This document shows positions 59,760-64,000 of a stretch of DNA of 64,000 nucleotides, one piece after another; the first letter of the stretch is position 1; each line of letters opens with the position of its first letter. The stretch is from Phylloscopus collybita (lineage: Eukaryota > Chordata > Aves > Passeriformes > Phylloscopidae). The stretch covers positions 7,378,001 through 7,442,000 of the forward strand of contig JAJNNQ010000006.1 in the NCBI GenBank assembly GCA_027886175.1, in the 5' to 3' direction. The position numbers and the translations under genes were made by a program. The notes below the pieces were generated by a model that was not told the DNA's origin, did no database searches, and worked only from the letters and a program-made list of their open reading frames with translations.

Positions 59760-62700
59760 ATATTTGTTTAATATGCTTTCACATGATCAAGGAAAGGCAC
59801 ATCAACAGCTACAATCAAATTTCACAGTGGGTTTCCTTTTGGGGGAAAAAAGTGTGAAAAAAATCTTTTAGACTTTTTTAAAGTGATTTACAGAAATCCA
59901 TTTAAAACTCTATGGTACTCTGAAAACCATGAAATTCCAGTTTTCATAGTTTTGCCATTTATTCTGAAAGAATTATTAGCATTGGTTTTACCACTTTCAT
60001 GCCATAGGAAGAAAGGTTGTGAAGAAGCCTGATGCTGTGAAGGTTTTACATGCTATACATTGGTTTATTATGATGGATAAAATTAAGTTCCTGTGTCATG
60101 ACTATGACCTGCCTAAAACCCATCATAAATGCAGAATAAGAACTAAAGGAATGCTACTGTAACATACACTCTGGAACATTTTGAGCCTGGATTTCCCTTC
60201 TTAGACAACGGCTGAGTCCCTAGTAATAAAATTGTTGTATTAAGGTTTTCTATTATTTTGATACCATTATCAAAGACTAACAAATAACAAATAAAAATAA
60301 TAGCTATGCCCCCACTGTGAATTCTTAGAAAAGAAAACAACACACTAAGCCAGAACAAGGATAATTATTTGAGAAGTGGCAGCAATGATAAAATCAGAAG
60401 GGAATTCTCACATGAATATTCCTATGACAAGGGAAAATGCTACTGGAAAGGAATGAGCCAGAAAAGGGTATGCAAGAAGCCAGGAAGTAAATAAATTAGA
60501 AATAGAACCTAAATTTTTCATCTTGCTACCAAAATGGTTGTTAACTATTTTTGTTCCAAAGTGTTTTATATGACAGTTTTTCTGTTTCTCCTCCAATTAA
60601 TTTCCCTTATGATAGTATGCAATATGTTTTTCATGCAATTTTGATTGTTTTTATTATCAAAGTAGGAGTGATCTCACTTCACAAGGTATCCAAAAGTTTA
60701 GTATTTAGCCTAAACTAGTCTGTGGGAAACCTTTATAAACCAGAGTTTATTCCTCTGCAAAACAGTTGACCTTACCTATCTTAGGACACAGAAAATCATC
60801 CTCTGTGTTGAAAATGAATTCTCTGTGAGCAACATTGTTAAAACATTTTTTTTTTAATTTGTATTGTTATCTCAACATAAATGCTAATTTAACTTTCTAA
60901 AATTGAGTGCTGCTTTTATGTGTGCATATGAGTCAGCATTTATGTGTGCCAACATAGCTCATTCTGATTGCTGTTGGATGCTGATTAGTCATTTACAGCA
61001 GCCTCGTGTCTCCATTCAGGCTAATGGCAAATGACTGCATTGTTTCTAGCCAGCAGCAAGATGGGGAGAAAAGAAGGAAGGGTCCTTTAGCCCATGTAAT
61101 ACAGTGATTATAACATGTAGACATAAACTGCTCATTTGCAAGAAAAGTCAAAAGAACTATCTCACCAGAGTGCGAAGCAACATTGCCATCAGGACTTTAG
61201 AATGTAGATACATTCAGAAATCAATGCCCTAAAATGAAAGAACATGGAATCCAGAAAGATACTTTTATTATTTAACCCTGATTATTCCTATATTTGAATA
61301 AATTCTGAACATATTCATCTTTTACACAGCGAATTCTCATTAATCCTGCTATGAAGTGGTAACACCAATGCTTATTTTCTGCAATAAAAAAATACTGTAC
61401 TATACAGATAATGTAAAACATGGCTTAATCAGTATTCACTCTTAAAAATAAACAATCATGGGAATCTCTGTACTGTTAAAAACACAGATTTTACTGAAAC
61501 TCCATTGTTCTCATTGATATTTATGAAATTTTGCAAGGGTTTTCAAGGTAGGTCTTGTACTTCTATTTAAATACATTTCAGTGTAATTAATGCTTTTTGG
61601 TGTACAAAGATGTCTTTATGAACAAAGTTTCAGCTGAAAATTTTTTGTGATGAATCAAAAGATGAAGAATTGAAATCTTTAAATTTTTGAAGAAAAAAAA
61701 TGTTTGGAGAACTTTGGTGGAGGGGCTAAAACAATACTGGAAATACTGATAGAGGATAAATAAGTTAGGAAACAAGAACTGCAAAGTTAGGTTAACAAGC
61801 AGTTTTGAAATTAGAATATATTTCTAATGTACTATGCTCTCAAAAATATTTCTAACATTGCAACTAAAATGTTTGTTGGCGTCTGAATACATAATTTACA
61901 TATTTATTACCATTTCTTATCTAAGCTAATACTGTTTTTCATCCAAGTGCTTAGAAAAAAATCTATTGTCTTCTAATGTCTTTTCCCTGCCTGTTTTTCA
62001 GTGCAAGTGAAAATTACAATTATGTTTACTGTAAAGTTCCTGTTATATTCCTGTAGGATTAAAACCCCACACACAAAACAAAATACCATGAACAAAACCA
62101 ACCAACCAAGTAAAAGAAACCAAACTAAACCCACAGACACTACAGCTAAGCACCTGTCAGCATTTATAACCACTTCGTTTTATGAAATTTGGCTTGGCAT
62201 GTAAATTTCTATCCCAGAGGAAGTTTGTACTTAAGTTTGAAAGCAAACCACTTCATATGCTTTTAAATTATGGAATTGTAGAAATGAAATTCTCAACAGA
62301 TCCACCTGTTTTCTTGAAATGAAAATTAATGATAGCAGGTTGTATTTAGGCCTGTATGTGTCTTCAGTCAAATACTGCTTTGTGCCAGTGTCATGTGAGT
62401 AGGGTAGATGTCCTCAGATCCTTTGTGTTTGATAACTCTGTTTGCTGATGCTCCAGGAAAGCAGAGATCCTTGTGCTCAACCAGTCTGTCAGCTTCCCAT
62501 TAAGGGGACTTCAGTCTGCAGGGTTGAAGGGCAATTTGACTGACTTATTAAGATACACACACACACAGACCTCCTCATGGGTCTCCACACACTTGTTTGA
62601 ACATGTCACCCTCAGTTTGTCTCTACTAGCACCCTTGAAGGACTAGCACTAACAGTTTATGGAATAATACTCTTTATTAATAAAATTGTGACAGTTTATG

Positions 62701-63070
62701 GTTCAAGGATTCCTCTTGATAGTACCTGACTGCAAAAACATATTCAAAGCAATATATTTACAGTCTTTAATCACTAACAACAGTTAGCTTGAGATAATCA
62801 TTCAGCACCCATGGAGTATGGTTCTTACCCGAGAGGTGACTCTATGGGTGAAAAGAGGTTTACCCCATCAGCTCACGCCAGAAATTATAATGGAGTCTTC
62901 CCCGACTTCTCTCCATTCTTGACTTACTTTTGTAGTAATTTTTACTTTTAAGTGGAGCTTGAATTACTTAAGTCATACATCTTACTCATCAAGAGGTGAC
63001 AGTACCTTGGAGGCAGACAATGTCAATATTATGTCTGAGATATCCTTGGGATGATGTGTGAACCAACACA
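59760..63070. other. AT-rich unique sequence with a possible LTR at 62.35-62.9 kb
   Basis: No gene is seen. The stretch at about 60,900-61,090 is repeat-free with an ATGAGTCAGCATTT motif (an AP-1/Maf-like site) and TAATGG/ATTAGTCATTT cores, and looks like candidate enhancer DNA. On the minus strand, about 62,350-62,900 contains ATTAATAAAGAGTATT, a poly-A-signal-like motif typical of LTR R regions, in GC-richer surroundings. An A/C-rich low-complexity tract lies at about 62,060-62,145. Confidence 0.45.
62350..62900 (-). mobile_element. Possible degraded LTR, unclassified
   Basis: On the minus strand the sequence holds CATAAACTGTCACAATTTTA followed by TTAATAAAGAGTATT. This resembles a retroviral R region with an AATAAA signal, and the flanks are less AT-rich than the surroundings. 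The ends are not recognisable, and no second copy exists in the window. A chance signal in unique DNA is the alternative. Confidence 0.25.
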
Positions 63071-63074
63071 TACA

Positions 63075-63376
63075 GGCAACCAAGGGAAGGAGTAAAGATG
63101 ATGCAGCTGGACTCTTCTAAGCATGAAGAAGAGGGCAATGGAAACAAATCCAAGCGCAGAAAATTTTGTTTAAATTCTTTTTTTATTATTATTATTTTTA
63201 GGGCTGCAAAATGCCTGAAAAGATCACCTGAAGAGGTTGTGAAGGTTCTATTCTTTAAGTGTTCAAAATCAAGTGGATACAGTTGAGCCACCTATTTGAG
63301 TTCCCTCTGCTATGAAAAGAGGGGCTAGGCAATCTCCACAAACTTCTCCCAACCTCTTTTATTCTGTGATTCCATG
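63075..63376 (+). mobile_element. CR1 LINE, 3' end (sense), with internal T/ATT expansion
   Basis: CR1 3' phrases occur in order: 'GATGATGCAGCTGGACTCTT', 'AGAGGGCAATGGAAACAAAT', 'CCTGAAGAGGTTGTGAAGG', then 'GGGGCTAGGCAATCTCCAC', 'CTCCCAACCTCTTTT' and the octamer-type tail 'ATTCTGTGATTCCATGG'. The copy is 5'-truncated near 63,075. A T run plus ATT units at about 63,178-63,199 replaces part of the expected sequence. It is an old, non-coding copy, and the 62-codon frame is an artefact. Confidence 0.82.
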
Positions 63377-63379
63377 GAT

Positions 63380-63805
63380 GTATGGAAATAGAATAATGTA
63401 TTGAATCCAGAATATTTTCTTAAATCCTCTTTCTTTCTGAAAGCTAATATCAAAGTACTTGGACAGAGGTGAATTAATGTAACAAACTCAATCCTTTCCT
63501 TGCAAATCAGTAAAATGTAGCATCTCAGGGAGAAGTAAAATATTCCTCCTATCTAACAAAAAAATGAGACAAGCAAAGTACTCTAAAAGTGAAATGAAAA
63601 TAATGCTGTTCTGATTTAAATAAAACTAAACTACACAATGCTTCCTTCTTTGAGGCATGCTGGTTTTTTCTATACTGTTTTTGCATTTTCATTCAGGATA
63701 TATTTATACTGACACTATATTCTTTGTCAGACAATATTTCAGAGAGGTTAGAGGTAATGAAAGCTCCTTTGGTCCAGAAAGTTATAAATTTTCTTTATAT
63801 TTGAA
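63380..63805. other. Unique sequence, no gene recognised
   Basis: No gene or recognised repeat is seen. Confidence 0.6.
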
Positions 63806-63819
63806 TGTGTGTATATATA

Positions 63820-63852
<33 letters not shown>

Positions 63853-63903
63853 ATGTGTATGTGTATGTGTATGTGTATGTATATGTATATGTATATGTAT
63901 ATA
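63806..63903. repeat. Compound (TA)n(TATG)n(TGTATG)n microsatellite
   Basis: TA units pass into GTAT tetranucleotides, then ATGTGT and ATGTAT hexanucleotides. It is alternating purine-pyrimidine DNA throughout and probably length-variable. Confidence 0.95.
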
Positions 63904-64000
63904 AAATTTATTGAATATTGGGGTTTTTTTAGACTCAGAAAACTAATTTTGACTTGAAGCTAAATTGCTGTAGAATCACAAGTATTAAAATTTGGCAGTT

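Noticed and set aside
63098..63286. 62-codon plus-strand open frame
   Set aside because: It overlaps the degraded CR1 3' end and its T/ATT tract.
1..64000. tRNA, rRNA, snRNA or bacterial/phage genes
   Set aside because: No tRNA T-loop context, U6 or 5S start motifs, Shine-Dalgarno-led open frames or operon-like packing were seen.

Overview
This window looks like AT-rich, non-coding nuclear DNA from a bird. The diagnosis rests on interspersed repeats. There are several copies of the CR1 LINE family, recognisable from their 3' tails (ATTCTATG-type octamers next to a 'TTCCAACC'-like stretch) and from the 3' half of ORF2. There are also four copies of two long-terminal-repeat (LTR) families that I recognise from memory as common in bird genomes; no database was searched and I give them no database names. 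I see no bacterial or viral gene, no operon, no tRNA or rRNA gene and no CRISPR array. No protein-coding gene can be called with confidence. Nearly all longer open frames are products of simple repeats, LTRs or dead CR1 copies.

Layout. 1-8.3 kb: unique AT-rich sequence with simple repeats. 8.3-10.3 kb: a possible exon, a 35-nt hairpin and a stretch that could be a conserved element. 10.3-11.4 kb: a solo LTR of family 'B' (minus). 11.76-12.29 kb: CR1 (minus). 12.3-25.3 kb: unique sequence with microsatellites. 25.3-26.7 kb: a nested structure, in which a family 'B' LTR (minus) is split by a family 'A' LTR (plus). 26.7-31.1 kb: unique sequence with two possible exons. 31.2-34.05 kb: two CR1 fragments (plus), the second with an internal deletion. 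34-42.75 kb: unique sequence, a trinucleotide repeat and a very degraded CR1 (38.6 kb). 42.75-43.35 kb: an 'A' LTR (minus). 43.35-51.5 kb: unique sequence. 51.53-51.86 kb: CR1 (minus). 53.07-53.45 kb: a large compound pentanucleotide array. 55.8 kb: the best exon-like segment. 59.4-59.76 kb: very AT-rich short repeats. 63.08-63.38 kb: CR1 (plus). 63.81-63.90 kb: TA/TATG microsatellite at the right edge.

The window is most likely a gene desert or the inside of a very long intron. The items most worth checking are four splice-site-bounded open segments on the plus strand, the nested LTR pair, three clean hairpins and several repeat-free segments that may be conserved regulatory DNA. The exon and conservation ideas are hypotheses that need alignment or RNA data.
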